Assembly: GCA_022818135.1 (NCBI GenBank)
Contig: JAFMSR010000014.1
Span: 32,941,987-33,005,986, forward strand
Source of the DNA: Saxidomus purpurata
Lineage: Eukaryota > Mollusca > Bivalvia > Venerida > Veneridae
DNA length: 64,000 nucleotides
Direction of reading: 5' to 3'
Part shown: piece by piece, positions 35,400-48,477 of the stretch
Layout: the number at the start of each line of letters is the position of its first letter
How positions within the stretch are numbered: the first letter of the stretch is position 1
Notes under the pieces: generated by a model
What the model was told of the DNA's origin: nothing
Seen by the model: the letters and a program-made list of their open reading frames with translations, nothing else
The model's database searches: none
Made by a program: the position numbers and the translations under genes

Positions 35400-36560
35400 T
35401 AAGAAATAAAGTTCCCAAATGATTTCGGGGCCAATTAATTTGACAGAGATGGAGTCAGTTTATTCATTAAATCACAGAAACATGTTATTACATTAATGAA
35501 TTTTGCCAGTTATTTTCTATTCCTGTTTTACGAAAGCCATTTCTTCGAGCGTAAAATATTTAGCTGGGGTGATATAATGTCAATATATTACTGAAAGCAT
35601 TGTAGAAGATCTAATCGTTTCTGACAATGTTTTCAGACAATGAACAGAAACTACTATGATATTGTAGACAAAACAAACACACTGAAATAAGAGTACCAGT
35701 CTTGTGTAGAATAACCATAATTTGACAGATTAGTAATTTTATTTATTAAGCTGTTGTCCTTTTTACCACTGCATTATATTTCCAATACTTCATATTCCTA
35801 AAGAATTTTGACATTTTTTAATTTAGCCATTCTGGCGTATCATTTTTGCACCGGAAAAGAGCAAAGCGGTATATTCTGCTCAACTTGTTCATTAAATCAT
35901 TTCAGTTCACAAGGCTATCTGTAAGAATAGTGTTACATTCCTTTTCTAATTTTTGGTAAAATGTTTGTTGTAACTGTTGTGTGTGGAGGTAAAACTAACT
36001 AAAAAGAACTGACGAATTAATTATGCACCATAACTCATTAACCTAGACAAAATTAACTAGAAACACTGAATCTTTTAACCTTTTGATTAATTAGTTCTTA
36101 TCTTCCGATAAACGAATTCTTCTAGATTGCAACCTGGGTTGCTGACTGTAACCGGCCAACACGTTGAAATACTAATCATGATATGCAATTTATTTGATAT
36201 GTACGTCACGTATAACATAGTTATAGGAAATGAATACGACACCGCTTCTGAATTTCATCGACTTAATGATATATACGAAAACGATTGAATGGCAAATAAA
36301 ACACACCATTCATACGATGTGATCGAGACCACGTCATTGTGATCATGGAGTAGATATATTTCAGGTCTTTATTTGCCAACTTTTACTCACCACTTTATTT
36401 AATTTAGTCAGAAAATAACTGTCTTCAGCTGAAGAATGTCAAAGTAAGTGAGGGTTACGTCTCATAATCAATAAGAAGTGCATGCATTTATACTTTAGTT
36501 AAAAGACCAATCCATATCGTATTAAACCTTGCAAGGAGATATGCAAATAAATAACTTTGA
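35400..36560. repeat. Dispersed block Y, copy 1 (parts a and b)
   Basis: Part a (35400-35640, with 'gatttcggggcca' and 'agatctaatcgtttctgaca') resembles 47985-48290 and, more weakly, 56320-56580. Part b (36060-36560, with 'gatatgtacgtcacg' and 'gacttaatgatatat') resembles 47720-47880, 51520-51990 and 57770-57970. All are on the same strand. No coding sequence is evident. It may be a conserved part of an old tandem duplication or a dispersed repeat. Confidence 0.65.
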
Positions 36561-37615
36561 ACATCACATTATCCCTTAAAGTAAGTCTCATAAACGTTCA
36601 CGTAAAATGTGCTATCTTGTTTCATGCTCAAACTTTGTATTAATTAATATGACATTCATTAGTTGTACAAAGTCTAATGTAACGGGCAATAATTAAACTT
36701 AGGTACATGTAATTCGTCAGGTTGTTCCGAAATGCATCATGCATATAGTAAGATTACAATGAAATAAACGTGATATTACAACGATACCAACAATGATTCT
36801 GTTTATTTTATACTCTTAATTTTCATGAGTTTGTTTCAATAAAATATAGAAAATCGCGGAAAACGCCATTAAAAAGCACACGACACATGACGTCATTTTA
36901 ACGACGTCATCATCGTTTGGCTACCGGCATTCATTACGCAAGGTAGGGGATTTTGATAATTTCACTGAGTGAACAGTGAGTTTATCAGGATATCATCCAC
37001 CCTTATGTTTCGATAAACCACCGAAAAACATAAAATAAAGATATGTGGCTTTAAAACGTCTAACTAATTGACAGAATATCTAAGACATATTGATTTTATC
37101 TGGTTACATTGAGGTTTCATTTTACAACTGTCCTACTGCATAAGACTATTGGGAAAAGTTCATGATGTAAAATATTCACCTTTCTCATGTTAAACTGAAA
37201 CTTATAATTTAAAATTATGTCAAATAAGTTTTAAAATATTTGATAGTATTTACAAGAAGTATATATGTTGCACCACTCTGTACTGTAAAAACTGTGCTTT
37301 ACAGTGAAATTTCTTGGAAATATGACACACGTTTATCGTTACCAACTGACAAAGACTAATTGATATCTAGTGTAGGTCATGCAATAGTTTTGTAAGTTTG
37401 TTTTACTTTATATTTGTTCCACTTATCTGATACATATGATTTCAGTCACTAAGTTTCCCAGGCAACTATAAAATTATTTAGAAAAAAAGACTCGACAAAT
37501 ATCAGAAAGTGAAACACTTTAAAAGTAGGTGTAATTTTAAGTAGGTTACATGTGAAAACTTTAAGTTTTACTTTAACTGAAAAAAAACCACTTGGCGAAA
37601 AAATGAGTGGTAGTT
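36561..37615. other. No gene; segmental copy 2 begins at about 37065
   Basis: Block Z of the duplication (37065-37290) follows soon after block Y. The sequence is otherwise AT-rich and unremarkable. Confidence 0.5.
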
Positions 37616-38230
37616 CTAGTAACCTGCTTTTACAGCTGTTCTTAAAAATTTGGACGGATGTAATTTAAATACATACTTGGAATAAATATATTTTTGTAAT
37701 ATGCTAAATGCATGGCTCTTAAACATACGAGTGTGACCCAATATCGATGAAATTCGTCTCATTATACTGTATGCGGGCAGTTGTCTGTAACTTATCGATT
37801 TGTTATTTACTAAGTTTGCTTCAACGAAATATAAAAACTCTACCGATCTCCTCTCACATATATTTTTAGTTCTACTGTTGAGTTCACCGCTTCTTCTGAA
37901 ATGATGTGTATATTTTCCATTCACCACATCATTGTGTTTATTTGATAACTTCATTTCTGATCGAATAATTTTTGTATGTATTAACACTAATAAAGTTGAG
38001 GCTGGTTTGCAAATTGTCAGTCTACACACATGCACGCATGCAACAATAAACCACCGAATTTTAAATGATGACCATGACGACAAACTCGTTGAAATGAAAC
38101 AGAGGCCGTCAATGCTATAAGATTTCCTCCGAAATCCTATTTTATAATCGAGATATTTGAACCCGAACGCCTTTCCGCCGGAATACCTCTGAGATTCCCC
38201 GAGTTTTACTTGTGAAAATAAACAATTCAT
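37616..38230 (-). other. 204-codon open frame, doubtful gene
   Basis: This is the longest open frame after the receptor, with an ATG (MNCLFSQVKLGESQ) and a stop. By a rough estimate a frame this long is unlikely by chance in DNA this AT-rich. I recognise no domain. One hydrophobic stretch (about residues 58-86, WFIVACVHVCRL onward) might be a membrane segment, and the second half is basic. Against coding, the duplicated copy at 24.9-25.1 kb has a TAG (25060-25062) at the codon matching K in IRSEMK, plus other frame breaks. It may be a recently formed chance frame, or a gene that survives in only one copy. No function is assigned. Confidence 0.25.
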
Positions 38231-38393
38231 CTTTTACAAGATAAACAACAGGATTACATGGATAAATCCTTGTCAAATAATGACATACTAAAAAGTAGTA
38301 TATGAAATGTATTGATCTTGAAGATAAGATGTTCAGAACTATATATCTCGGATAAACAATAAATCAGCACGATTTTAGATTTATAAGCTTTAA

Positions 38394-38763
38394 GTTATAG
38401 TTATAGGATATGAAACGAGATGTTATGTGCATATAACAGAATACATTTTATATTTCCCTTTATATTGCCCCAGTACATAAAATGTATCCTGTTATATGCC
38501 CATAATACCGAGTTTTCTATTCTTAACTGTTTTATCGCATGGTGAAAATAAAATAAAGTTATATTTAAGACAATTTTTAAACTTGTATTTCTTCTCAATA
38601 TTAAAGCATCCCATCTGAACCCCAATCCAACAAATTTGCACAATTTACACCAGACGGTCTAACGTACCACAGACCTTCCCTTTATATTGCCCCAGTACAT
38701 AAAATGTATTCTGATACAATGTATATGCACATAACACTTCGTTTCATATCCTGTAACTATAAC
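38394..38763. mobile_element. Foldback miniature element, 370 bp
   Basis: The left end (GTTATAGTTATAGGATATGA) is the complement of the right end (TCATATCCTGTAACTATAAC) with one mismatch. The inverted similarity runs about 55-60 bp through ACATTTTAT. In addition, 'ccctttatattgccccagta' occurs twice in direct orientation (38456 and 38679). There is no coding content and no certain target duplication. Confidence 0.75.
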
Positions 38764-39739
38764 GGATTGCCAGCGATACGCTGTATATCAGTCATACTTT
38801 TCGGTGATATGTAATATAACAGGCATACTTAAAAAAAAAAAACTGTTACGAGTGTATAACGGGACAGAAAGATCAAAGAAATGCCTCCGCACCATGCGAT
38901 AACTTATCTTTGGTTGCCTTTCATTGTGATTTATTTCTTTAGGGATGATTTTGTTTTCAAAGCTATTTCAAACTGAAGAATTTGATAAAACATGCATACA
39001 TGTATAAACGTTTAAAGATTTTATTTCGTCTTTCATATTGTCAAATGTTTTTAGCAATATTATTTGCTTGTGTTGCACTGCATAAATATGGTGTGTACTT
39101 TTATGTGCGTCATTACGTGTGTTTGTGAGGTATTTTTTAACGTTAAACTTGATTGAATGTTGTCAACAGACACCTGCTGTGAAAAGATCTGTTTTACACG
39201 TCATTTAAACTTCACAATAAAACTATATTTGGCACAGGTAAATGTATTAAAACCTAACGAAAATATATGCTTTTGAAAATCTAGAACTGAAATAACCAAA
39301 TTTTCAATGAAAAATGAATTTGTGTGAAGCGATACTTAATTTCAAAATGTTATTGAAAATGATGTTAAGTAACATAAATGTTCCTTGATTCTAGATGTAT
39401 CTTAATGCTGTGAAACTGCCTAAAATATTTCCTTTAAATATGGAAATATGCAATAGCGTAATTATTGCTCTTAGGAAACGTTTGCATTCTCCCTGCAAGA
39501 ACTTCAATGAGTTTTTATTGATGATTGTTTAAAATAACTTTGATATTCCTTTCGTTATTATACTGCACTCCAGTGAAACAGATTGAGTGCTCACAATAAA
39601 GTTTTGTTGCATTTCAAGGAGATAAATCTTATAGATATTCTCATCTACAAATAAAAATGAGTCTGAAGTAAGTCTGTCTGTCTGTATGGAGTCGCTGTTG
39701 CATTTACTTTTTACAGACAATACAAAATAAAAGATAAAT
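38764..39739. other. No gene seen
   Basis: This is AT-rich sequence with a short poly-A tract at about 38831-38841. Nothing recognisable is seen. Confidence 0.5.
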
Positions 39740-41132
39740 TCAAACAAGAGCTGTTTGTAAAACACTATGAAAGGAACAGATTTTAAAGTAAAAGTCAGTG
39801 TGAAATTTATGAAAACGGCATCTGTAGAAATTGTAGGATGAAAAAAAAATTAAAAAAGACAATAATATGTTCGAAAAAAAAAAATACGAAGTGACCTTGA
39901 CCTCCAAAAAAAGTTTTTTGCTAAAAAACAATTAAAAACTAAACAAAAAAAATTGAAAAAGAGTATTTTAGCACTGTGTCCTTGACCTTAACCCAAAAAA
40001 TTTTTTTGGCTGAAAACAATTTAAAACTATAAAAAAAATAATTGAAAAAAATCTATTGTTAGTAATGACCTTGACCTAAAAAAAAAATTGTGTAAAACAA
40101 TTTTATAATAAAAAAAAATGAAAATCTATTTTTAGTAACAGTGACCTTGACCCCGAAAAAAATTGTTTGGCTGAAAACAATTTAAAACTAAAAACATAAA
40201 TTTGAAAAAAAGATCTATTTTTAGTAGTGACCTTGACCTAAAATTTTTTTTTTACTTAACACAATTTTATAATCAAAAAAAAAAAATTCAAAAAAATCTA
40301 TTTTAAGTAAGTGATCCCCCCCCCAAAAAAAAAATATTGCTTAAAACATTATAAAAAAATTAAAAGAAAAAATATTTTAATATCTTCCTCTGCATGCAAG
40401 TTTCCTGCACATCAAGTTTCATTGCAATTAGTCACTCCTAACTCATTTTATTAAGTGGAAACCATTTTTCTATTTTTAGTTACAGTGACCTTGACCTTGA
40501 TCATTGTGACCCCAAATGCAACCCAAACAACCTCTCTCCGCAAACTACCTACAAACCAAATTTCATTGCAATTAGTCACTCCTAACTTAAGTTATTGAGC
40601 GGAAACCATTCTACAATTCCGGGTCACTGTGACCTTGACCTTTGACCTTCTAATCTCAAAACCGTTAGGGGTCCTCTACCGGTTATGACCAACCTCCGAA
40701 TCAAGTTTCAAGATGTTAGGCCCAAGCGTTCGCGAGTTATCGTTCGGAAACTGTTTTACAATTAAGGGTCACCGTGACCTTGAAGTTTGACCTACTGACC
40801 TCAAAATCATTAAGGGTCATCTACTACTCATGACAAACCTCCACATGAAGTTTCAGGATGCTAGGTCCTAACATTTTCAAGTTATCATTTGGAAACCATT
40901 TTACTATTCCAGGTCACTGTGACCTTGACCTTTGACATACTGACCCAAAAAACAATAAGGGTCCTCTGCTGGTCATGACCAACCTCCACATCAAGTTTCA
41001 GGATCCTAGGCCTAAGCGTTCTTGAGTTATCATCCGAAAACCAGTTGGTAGACGGACGGACGGACGGACATACCGACCGACCGACCGACCGACATCTGCA
41101 AATCAATATACCTATTTTCTTGGAAGGGGGCA
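39740..41132. mobile_element. Tandem-core element rich in TGACCTTGACC
   Basis: It opens with 'aacaagagctgtttgtaaaa' and 'atgaaaggaacagattttaa'. A-rich units with GTGACCTTGACC follow at about 39890-40320, then better-kept units exactly 145 bp apart (landmarks 40622, 40767, 40912). A GGAC/GACC tetranucleotide run (41051-41092), 'atctgcaaatcaatata' and GAAGGGGGCATAAT close it. The opening and closing blocks match the copy at 55108-55765. It is non-autonomous. A minus-strand frame over the GGAC run is spurious. Confidence 0.8.
40621..40936. promoter_or_regulatory. Three nuclear-receptor-like palindromes, 145 bp apart
   Basis: GGTCACTGTGACC (40622-40634), GGTCACCGTGACC (40767-40779) and GGTCACTGTGACC (40912-40924) each match GGTCAnnnTGACC, the textbook estrogen response element. 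The first and third are followed by TTGACCTTTGAC, which on the other strand adds directly repeated AGGTCA half-sites. The motif match is exact. Use by a receptor is inference, and the sites come with the repeat. Confidence 0.4.
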
Positions 41133-41631
41133 TAATAATTGCAGAGGTTCGCAATCGGTGAAATATTTACAATGCTGGTTTTATTTTGTATCGCCGGGTA
41201 TTTAACTTATACCGTTACTTAGAATGTACATTACACAAAAGTTGCACGTATAGCTGTTTAAAAGAACGTCAACGTCATCACTACACATTAAATTCGCTTG
41301 ATTCACATTCACCTTATTCTGCCAACGTCAAAATTGTTCGGTCAAAAATGAATTTCTGATAAACAATGTTTAAGTAAGGTTGTAAGCATAGACATGGAAT
41401 TAATTCAGTACAGCAGAAGCAAACATAAATATGTTCGTTAAGAAATATAAACAAAATAATGTTTTTGATAGTTCTGCTTCCTTAATGTTCCTTAAGTACA
41501 TCTTAATTGAAACTACCATCGTTTGAAATCGACGAATATTCATATTTTTCAAACTATTCGCTCTCAGATTTGAGTGACAAAAAACAATATTCTTCGATCT
41601 GTCTAAAATTTACATATTTTATTAAAAAGAA
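41133..41631. other. No gene; duplicated block W (41300-41405)
   Basis: This is AT-rich DNA. 'cacattcaccttattct' and 'gacatggaattaattcagta' correspond to 28909-28990 in segmental copy 1. Confidence 0.5.
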
Positions 41632-41870
41632 TCAAGAGCTGTCCCTCATAAGTGACGAATGCCCTTAAAGTAGTATCCCACAGTCTGTGACATTGACCTT
41701 CAAGTTGTGGACCCGGTACTTGCGCACAACACTTTATTTCTCCATGTGCTGAACATTTTTCCAAATCATTTTAAAGTCCTTCAATGCATAAGAGTTACAA
41801 TCCGGACATACACATGTGCATATAAACAGGATGCTTAAACCGTCACCTTTACCTGTATTATTGACATCTC
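41632..41870. repeat. Truncated bivalve-type repeat (5' part only)
   Basis: 'caagagctgtccctcataag' and 'gacgaatgcccttaaag', then 'gacattgaccttcaagttg', 'acttgcgcacaacac' and 'caatgcataagagttacaat', look like the 5' part of another tandem-core repeat. No GGAC tail follows. Recognition is from general familiarity with bivalve repeats. Confidence 0.45.
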
Positions 41871-44800
41871 ACCAACATTTTCAACAGATTTTCTTACTTT
41901 TAAATTTTATATTTTAGTATATTATATATGAGACTTTAATTGTTTTCACCGGAAACTGTGAACCAGAGCTTTTGGCATCTCCAATTAAATTGATGTGCTT
42001 TATTGAAGATCTACTGAGAGTAAATCTTGAAGCAATCGTATATTAATTAAAAGTTAATGTTAATTAAATATTGTAAAACATCTCTTTTTTAAACTTGGTT
42101 TTACAACTGAAAAAACAATCAACTGCATTTTATCTTACGTAACACCCAAGCCGCTTTTGGAAACTTTTTATAGTAATCAATTAGTCTCACGTATGCTAAT
42201 GTATCTGACAGCTGTAAACACTAGTGTCCTTCAGCTGTTAATTAAAGCAGTCAAGGAAAAGAAATCACTCACTAGGCATTTCGTTATAAAAGAAATGTGT
42301 TCAGAGAAATCTAAAACTATAGTTATTTTTGTCTTACATTTTCCAGACCACGATTAGACGTTAATTAATCTGTTAGTTCCTGCCGGGACAACGTTGATTT
42401 GAATTGAGAGGAATGTTTTAAATCGTACTTGAAAATGTCAAGACATTGTTCGTAAAATCTTTCGCCACTTTTAGACTTAGGCCAACTGAAAGCACTGTTT
42501 GGGTATTTGTTTAATTACATGAAGAATAGATAGCTATACATGTGATGCTTCGAGAAAACAGAAATATTTCAGTGCGGACTATTAGTACAAACCTGTTACT
42601 ATCATTTTCAAATCAAGTGTACAGTTGTTTCTTAAGCTATAGCCTATAACTTTATTCATAACAGAGAATCTGTCAAATATTACAAAAAGAAACTGTATCG
42701 TTGTTTCAATTGTGAACACTCATTGCTGTGCAATAAAACACTTTTCCCTGAAATTGTAAACAGTGTTTAATGCATCGGTTTATTACTTTACTCAATGGAT
42801 ATATTGAAAATTGGCATACATTTTTTTTGTATTTAGTTACGCTATCATTTCATATCTGAAGTGTTATTGGTACACTGTAGCAAGAAAGCATCGCAATGAA
42901 TCGGCTCAAAAATGTCGCATCTACTTTCATGCCGACCAGTCTGGAGGTCATTGTTCTAAATGTTGTGATAATGCCAGCTAAACAAAAGCGAATATTTTGT
43001 TTTGAAGGTTAGTTTTGCCTTCAAATAAAGACTTGAATATGAAATATCTTTCAAAATAAATACAGATTACTGAATAATTCATTTAGCGCAATTTTCAGAC
43101 AGATATTTGCTCTTTTAGAAAGATTGATCTACATGTCAGCTCCCGAAAACGCTCACCCTTTACTTAATTAATATCCTCTACTTGCAATTTGTATTGACGG
43201 CTAACAAGCTCATAAAAAAGAAATGCAACGAAACTATTAGTCACACTGCAAACAAGTTGGAGAAGAGGTGCTAATTATTTAACTAATAATTAACGATGAT
43301 GACGTCATCATGATTGTAATTCGACCCATTGACTATTTAACAAAGGTGATATTTTAACATTTAATGATCGCGGTATCACTGTTGTTTTATCACCAATTTA
43401 CAAGGGACATAGCTCTAAGGCGCATGCCTTTTTAATGTTTTCGATGAGACATTATTAATCACACACAATTAGTATGATTTACAGAAACGATATTTCTATA
43501 CAAAATTACCCCACCTAAAGTTGCCTACATCATATAGATCTACGTTAAAAAACTTCGCTACAACATATTTTCAAGCATTTTAAACAAGCAAAAATCCTTA
43601 AAATATAAACGTAAGGGAGCAAAAATAACGACAAACTTAAACTATGTATTCAAACTTTCATCTTAAAAGCTTTCCCAGAGAGTCAGAGAATAGTTTTTGT
43701 TTCTGCAAGACGCTCACAATGAAATGTATTTTTGTTATTCCCGTCTTTCTAGCATTTTACTCTCGTGATCTGGAAACAATCCAGTGAACAAGAACATAAA
43801 TCGACACAGAAATGCCATCTCTACAGGTTGACATTATTGTTAAAATTGATCATTAGCAAATGTCTTTAAATAGAATGAAATAATTAGAACATGTTTCCTC
43901 TCCTGCAATGGTCTCAAAATAGTTTATTTATGAGCAAAACTAGTAAATAAAAAAATTTCAAAAAAATACAGTAGCGCATTATAAAAAGTTTTAGAGTTTT
44001 CACCCTATAACATTTGACAAAAATACTCTACAAAGCTTAGCTTATCTAAAAGACTGATAGTTTATACATTTTCCACACGTTCTTAAAGTTTTATTATTTT
44101 TTATTCCAAATCAGTCAGAGTTGTGAAATGATTGAATTGTCACGCGAATTCAAACTACATTACAAATGATCTACAAAGACCCTAAACCTGAATAATGGAG
44201 TATACTAAATTAAATTTCTATAACATTGTATTCCTCAAATGTGTTTCCTCTTCATCTGCATAGTACACGGTTTAGTAATCTTCCAACATTAAAATATTTT
44301 CAGTTAAGGCAAGTGGTCGGTGACGAAATGTTTCTGATTCGTGATCAATGAACAGTGCTGGTAAAGTTCTACACTGCGAAATCGGCTGCATTAATGATCA
44401 AACGAATTATACATCCATACAGAAATTTCAAGGTCCAAATTGGTTTCTTATATATAAGGAATCATAATACAGTTTTAAACTTCCCACAATGTGACATTAC
44501 ATTCCTACGGTTAGGACGCATGTATAGCGCACGAAAATATTCTCACTTCATATCCAGATACATCAAAACATGAGCGTATCGTCAAGGTATTTATTAATTC
44601 TCAAACAATTTCCTCGAACGCAGTTGACTTAATAAATTTATCAATGATACAATGAAAGTCATGCAAAAATAATATAATTAATAATCAATTATCAAACCTT
44701 TGATTAAATTTAAATTCAACTCTTTCGTGCAAGAGAGCAGACTTTAATGAGGCGAGCCAATTTTTGATCAGTAGGTCATTATCTGAATTGAGTTTTCGAC

Positions 44801-47719
44801 ATAACTCAAACGCAGATCATAGGAAGCATTCATGATGAATAACAAGACATGTAAAGACAAAGATTACAGATGACACTATTCGACTTCAGTGGGGAATATG
44901 CATTTGGTCTTATACTTTACACACACTATTAAAGTGGAATTATGCACATTTTTTTCAAGTAACAATCCAGCTGAAATAGGTGTGTGTAAAAAAGGTAGAG
45001 GAAATAATAGCTTTTAACACAATACACCAAACTCTTCCTGCTACCAGTACGAAATAATAACTGTTCAAATATTACTTTTCCTTTTTTGACTGGGAGAGTC
45101 AATTAAAGAAAATAACAACTGCATGAAGGAGTTGCTTCCCTTCCACTGCCGAAATCTCTACCAACAACAACAATAATAATTTTATTAGTCCATTTTTGTA
45201 TTTCTAAAGCCACAACTTCAAATACTAATGCGGTATTATCATGAGTTTAACACATATAAATGCACAGCAACCGACTACTCGCAAAAATACACTATGTGTA
45301 GTAAGATGTGCATAATGTCACTTTAACTGGTAATTACAATAATCCAATCAGGTTATTCCAGTGAAAATTTGCTCCAAACATGAAAAAGAGCTGGTTCAAG
45401 AGCTTTATTAAATACGCCAACGTCGATAAGAAAAAGCAGTGCACAACAGTATTTACAACATATATAAATAGACGGTATGATTCTCTACGTCAAACCAAAA
45501 GTCAAACGTGCCATAGTAGCATGTTCCATCTTTTCCAGATGACCCAGAATTGATTAGGTATTAAGTATTTTTTGACGCTATGTCCAAGTTTCAATACCAA
45601 CCAATTCGTCTTTTTATCAAGATGTGACGGATACAAGACGTCCAAGAGTGTTTACAATGTTGACCTCCTATTTTACTACGTTATATATATCCAAGTAGCA
45701 ATCGCAATCCAGATTACGTAAAGACAAATAAAAAAGACTCAGGAGGTTTCAATCAACATTTTAGCAACTCGTGTGTTTACGAGAAAATGTTGAACGATAA
45801 CGATTGATCACAAGCCTGTAGCACAACTCAGTAAAAACAAAACAATTAGAGCAATTTCAATCTAAATGAAAACAACATTTAATTTAGAGTGCGTAGCATT
45901 GTTAAAACAAAACTGTCAGAAAAGTCTGTTAAACCTTAGGCTAACCTCATAAACATTAAAGTACTGGGGCACTTCTTTTTTAATTTCTTAGACTGCCGTT
46001 TCTTAAAGAAATCTTTGTAGTAAATAAGTTGAATGTTTGTAGTTGCCGTGGAATTGCTTCTTCAGGGCAACTCATTAGCTTGTCCTGACACTTTGAAATT
46101 ATTCGGAGTAAATGTTATGTTACATAAAAAGAATGATTTATACTCAAAATGCAAAAAATAAATGTTCAGCGAAAAAGAATATCTACATGTAAATTGCGTG
46201 TCCTTCTATCATTAAACTGTTTACACTGTGCGAAAATTGTTCACATAAATTCATTAAAAATGAGACTGTCGAACGTGTAAAAATAAATGATTTAGTTTTA
46301 TGTTCAAAACTAAATGCAATTAAACGTCTTTCAACATTGTTGCTACATGTAAATATAGAAATGGCCTACACTTATTTCATTTATTGACAGAACGGGAATT
46401 AAGTTCTACGATCGATATTCTAAGGGATTTTGTTGTTTAGTTTTACGAGATTAAGTCAAATTTCAAAGCTTATTCAAGCTCGCTTAAACCACGAAAACAA
46501 GTACTGACAAAATTGATAGAAAATGTTCCATTATCGAGTCATTGTATATGTCAAGTCACATCGGCAATTCGACGAAACTGCTGCGTAATTTCAGAAAGGC
46601 ACACGTCATAATACACGAATTACTAAGTTTCCCCTCCTCAGTCAATATGAAAAGCAAATCAATTGATAAAGCAAATTTTGAAAAATGCAAGATAATCTAA
46701 CACATTCTGAAGCCGCGCATACAGAAGAATATTATATGAGAAAAAGAAATTTGTGCAATATAAATGAACAAAGCACTATCCGCATAAGTGGATATACATT
46801 GTACATGTAAGAACGTCCGTCCGTCTGTCTAAAAATGTTGAAAAACAGTTTTGTTGAATCTAAACAAAATGACAACAGAGGTTAATGAAAGCAAGTGCCG
46901 TAAATAAGAACCATTACTCTACCTTGTTGAGTATTTGAACTATTTCCTTATCAAAGGCGCTAGCTCTCATATTGTGTGAAACAAACTGTGAAAAAAATAA
47001 AGTTCCTCAAAATCTCTGCAAATAACATATATAAAACTAATAGTCGAATAAAAAGGTTCAAGAACACATTCCCGTATATCTGTTAATTTGAAATTATATG
47101 CTACCAAATTGTAAAACGTAACTAACGCTTTTAAAATTCTAGTCTAAACATATAGTGAAGCGGTGCCGTAAAACAAAGTTCACAAGTTCATCAACATTTG
47201 CAAATGATTTTTGCTAATTCCTACCAAGATTTTTACATAATTTTTATATTGTTTATTAAGTTTTTAATATACTATTGTTGAAAAAAATGTCGACGGCTTT
47301 ATGCTTTATATGTGTTTGATTTAATACCCGGAGGTGCACATAGTACATGAATTGACGACATGTCTTTTGAAGGGATCACTAATGTAAAGACCAGCCATCG
47401 AATCACTTTATGTGTGTGAAATACCAACGAAATTTGTCAAAAAATCGGTTTGTTTTTTCAGTAAATTTTTGCAAGGGAGATAACCCAGTTTTGTTATATT
47501 TATGTGAAACTCTACGTTTATATTTATTGAAAATTCGGGTAAATGTTATGCATACTTACTCTATTTAATCAGAAGGAGAAATTGATATTGTTTCCTTTTC
47601 AAAGCCGAACATGGTGATTAGGTGTATTAATTTTGATGTTTACAGTAATCGTCTAATTAAGTGTTTCCGTTTTCTAAAATTAAAATTCTCCTAGGACTTA
47701 TCGGAGTTGGTGATTGTAA
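41871..47719. other. No gene seen; duplicated block X at 42710-43945
   Basis: This is long AT-rich DNA. Short frames (42157-42357, 44355-44573) show no motif. Block X of the segmental duplication lies at 42710-43945. At 45164-45183, 'aacaacaataataa' and TTTTATT could be a worn LINE or SINE tail. No RNA gene is recognised. Confidence 0.4.
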
Positions 47720-48290
47720 CTTTTTTCTAAATGAAAGTCTTGTCACGATATGCAATTCATTTGATCTGTACACATGATTGACAGGGTTATAGGAAAAGGA
47801 TAGGGCACCGTATCTGATTACCGACTTAATGATACAAATACAAGAAACAGTTTGCATGGCAAATTAAGCACACTGTTATCTGTATGGATTTACTTCCGTT
47901 ACCACTGCCCGTTATATAATAGTACTTCTCACTTACGTACTATTTCTAACAAAATGACAGGGCTGTTCGCCCAGCTAAGATTTGAATATAATTCCCAAAA
48001 GGTATCGTGACCTAGTTATATGACTGAAATGCAGTTAAATTATTCATAAAATCACAAACACGTTACATTATGTATATAATTTTTCCCTGATTATTTTCCT
48101 ATTAATGTTTCATGAAGCTACTTTCTGCGATCGTAAGCTATTTATCTTGGGTGAAGACATGTCAAAATAATTCGAAGAGAATTTTACAAGAACTAATCGA
48201 TTTTGACAGAGACGTATTAAATAATTTTCAAAATGTCTGCCGAAAATAAAAATAAATTGCCATGGTACTATATACTAAACAAACAAAACG
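47720..48290. repeat. Dispersed block Y: b-type, then a-type piece
   Basis: 47720-47880 ('cacgatatgcaattcatttg', 'gggttataggaaaaggata', 'gacttaatgata') matches part b of 36060-36560. 47985-48290 ('aaatcacaaacacgtta', 'gaactaatcgattttgacag') matches part a of 35400-35640. The order b then a fits the end of one unit followed by the start of the next. Confidence 0.6.
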
Positions 48291-48407
48291 AATATGAGTG
48301 AAAACTTTTCTGATCTTTCGAGGCATTTTGATTCTGAAGTACCAGACGTGATAACTGATTTCATTCCCGCTACAATCGCCATATATATTTTACGATATTC
48401 CTCAACT

Positions 48408-48477
48408 CACGGTGGGGAATCACGTGATCAAAATAATCTGTTTAGAGATTATTTTGATCATGTGATTCCCCACCGTG
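48408..48477. repeat. Near-perfect 32-bp hairpin with 6-base loop
   Basis: The left arm, 48408-48439 (CACGGTGGGGAATCACGTGA onward), and right arm, 48446-48477 (ending GATTCCCCACCGTG), are complementary at 31 of 32 positions around the loop GTTTAG. It is more GC-rich than its surroundings. It may be a tiny foldback insertion or a hairpin RNA. The 75-codon frame across it owes its length partly to the palindrome. Confidence 0.85.

Larger units (their letters stand above)
37065..43945. repeat. Copy 2 of an old segmental duplication
   Basis: This is collinear with 22715-33030 through blocks Z, V, W and X. It contains its own later insertions, a foldback element at 38394-38763 and a tandem-core element at 39740-41132, which are absent from copy 1. 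It lacks the 23.4 and 26.1-27.6 kb elements and the 30.2-kb minisatellite. Confidence 0.7.

Noticed and set aside
40885..41154. Minus-strand frame with SVGRSVCPSVRPS
   Set aside because: It is the translation of the tetranucleotide run at the end of a repeat. The same pattern appears at 62002-62256.
48408..48477. A canonical microRNA precursor
   Set aside because: The stem is almost perfect and the loop only six bases, which does not fit usual animal microRNA precursors. It is kept as a hairpin of unknown role.
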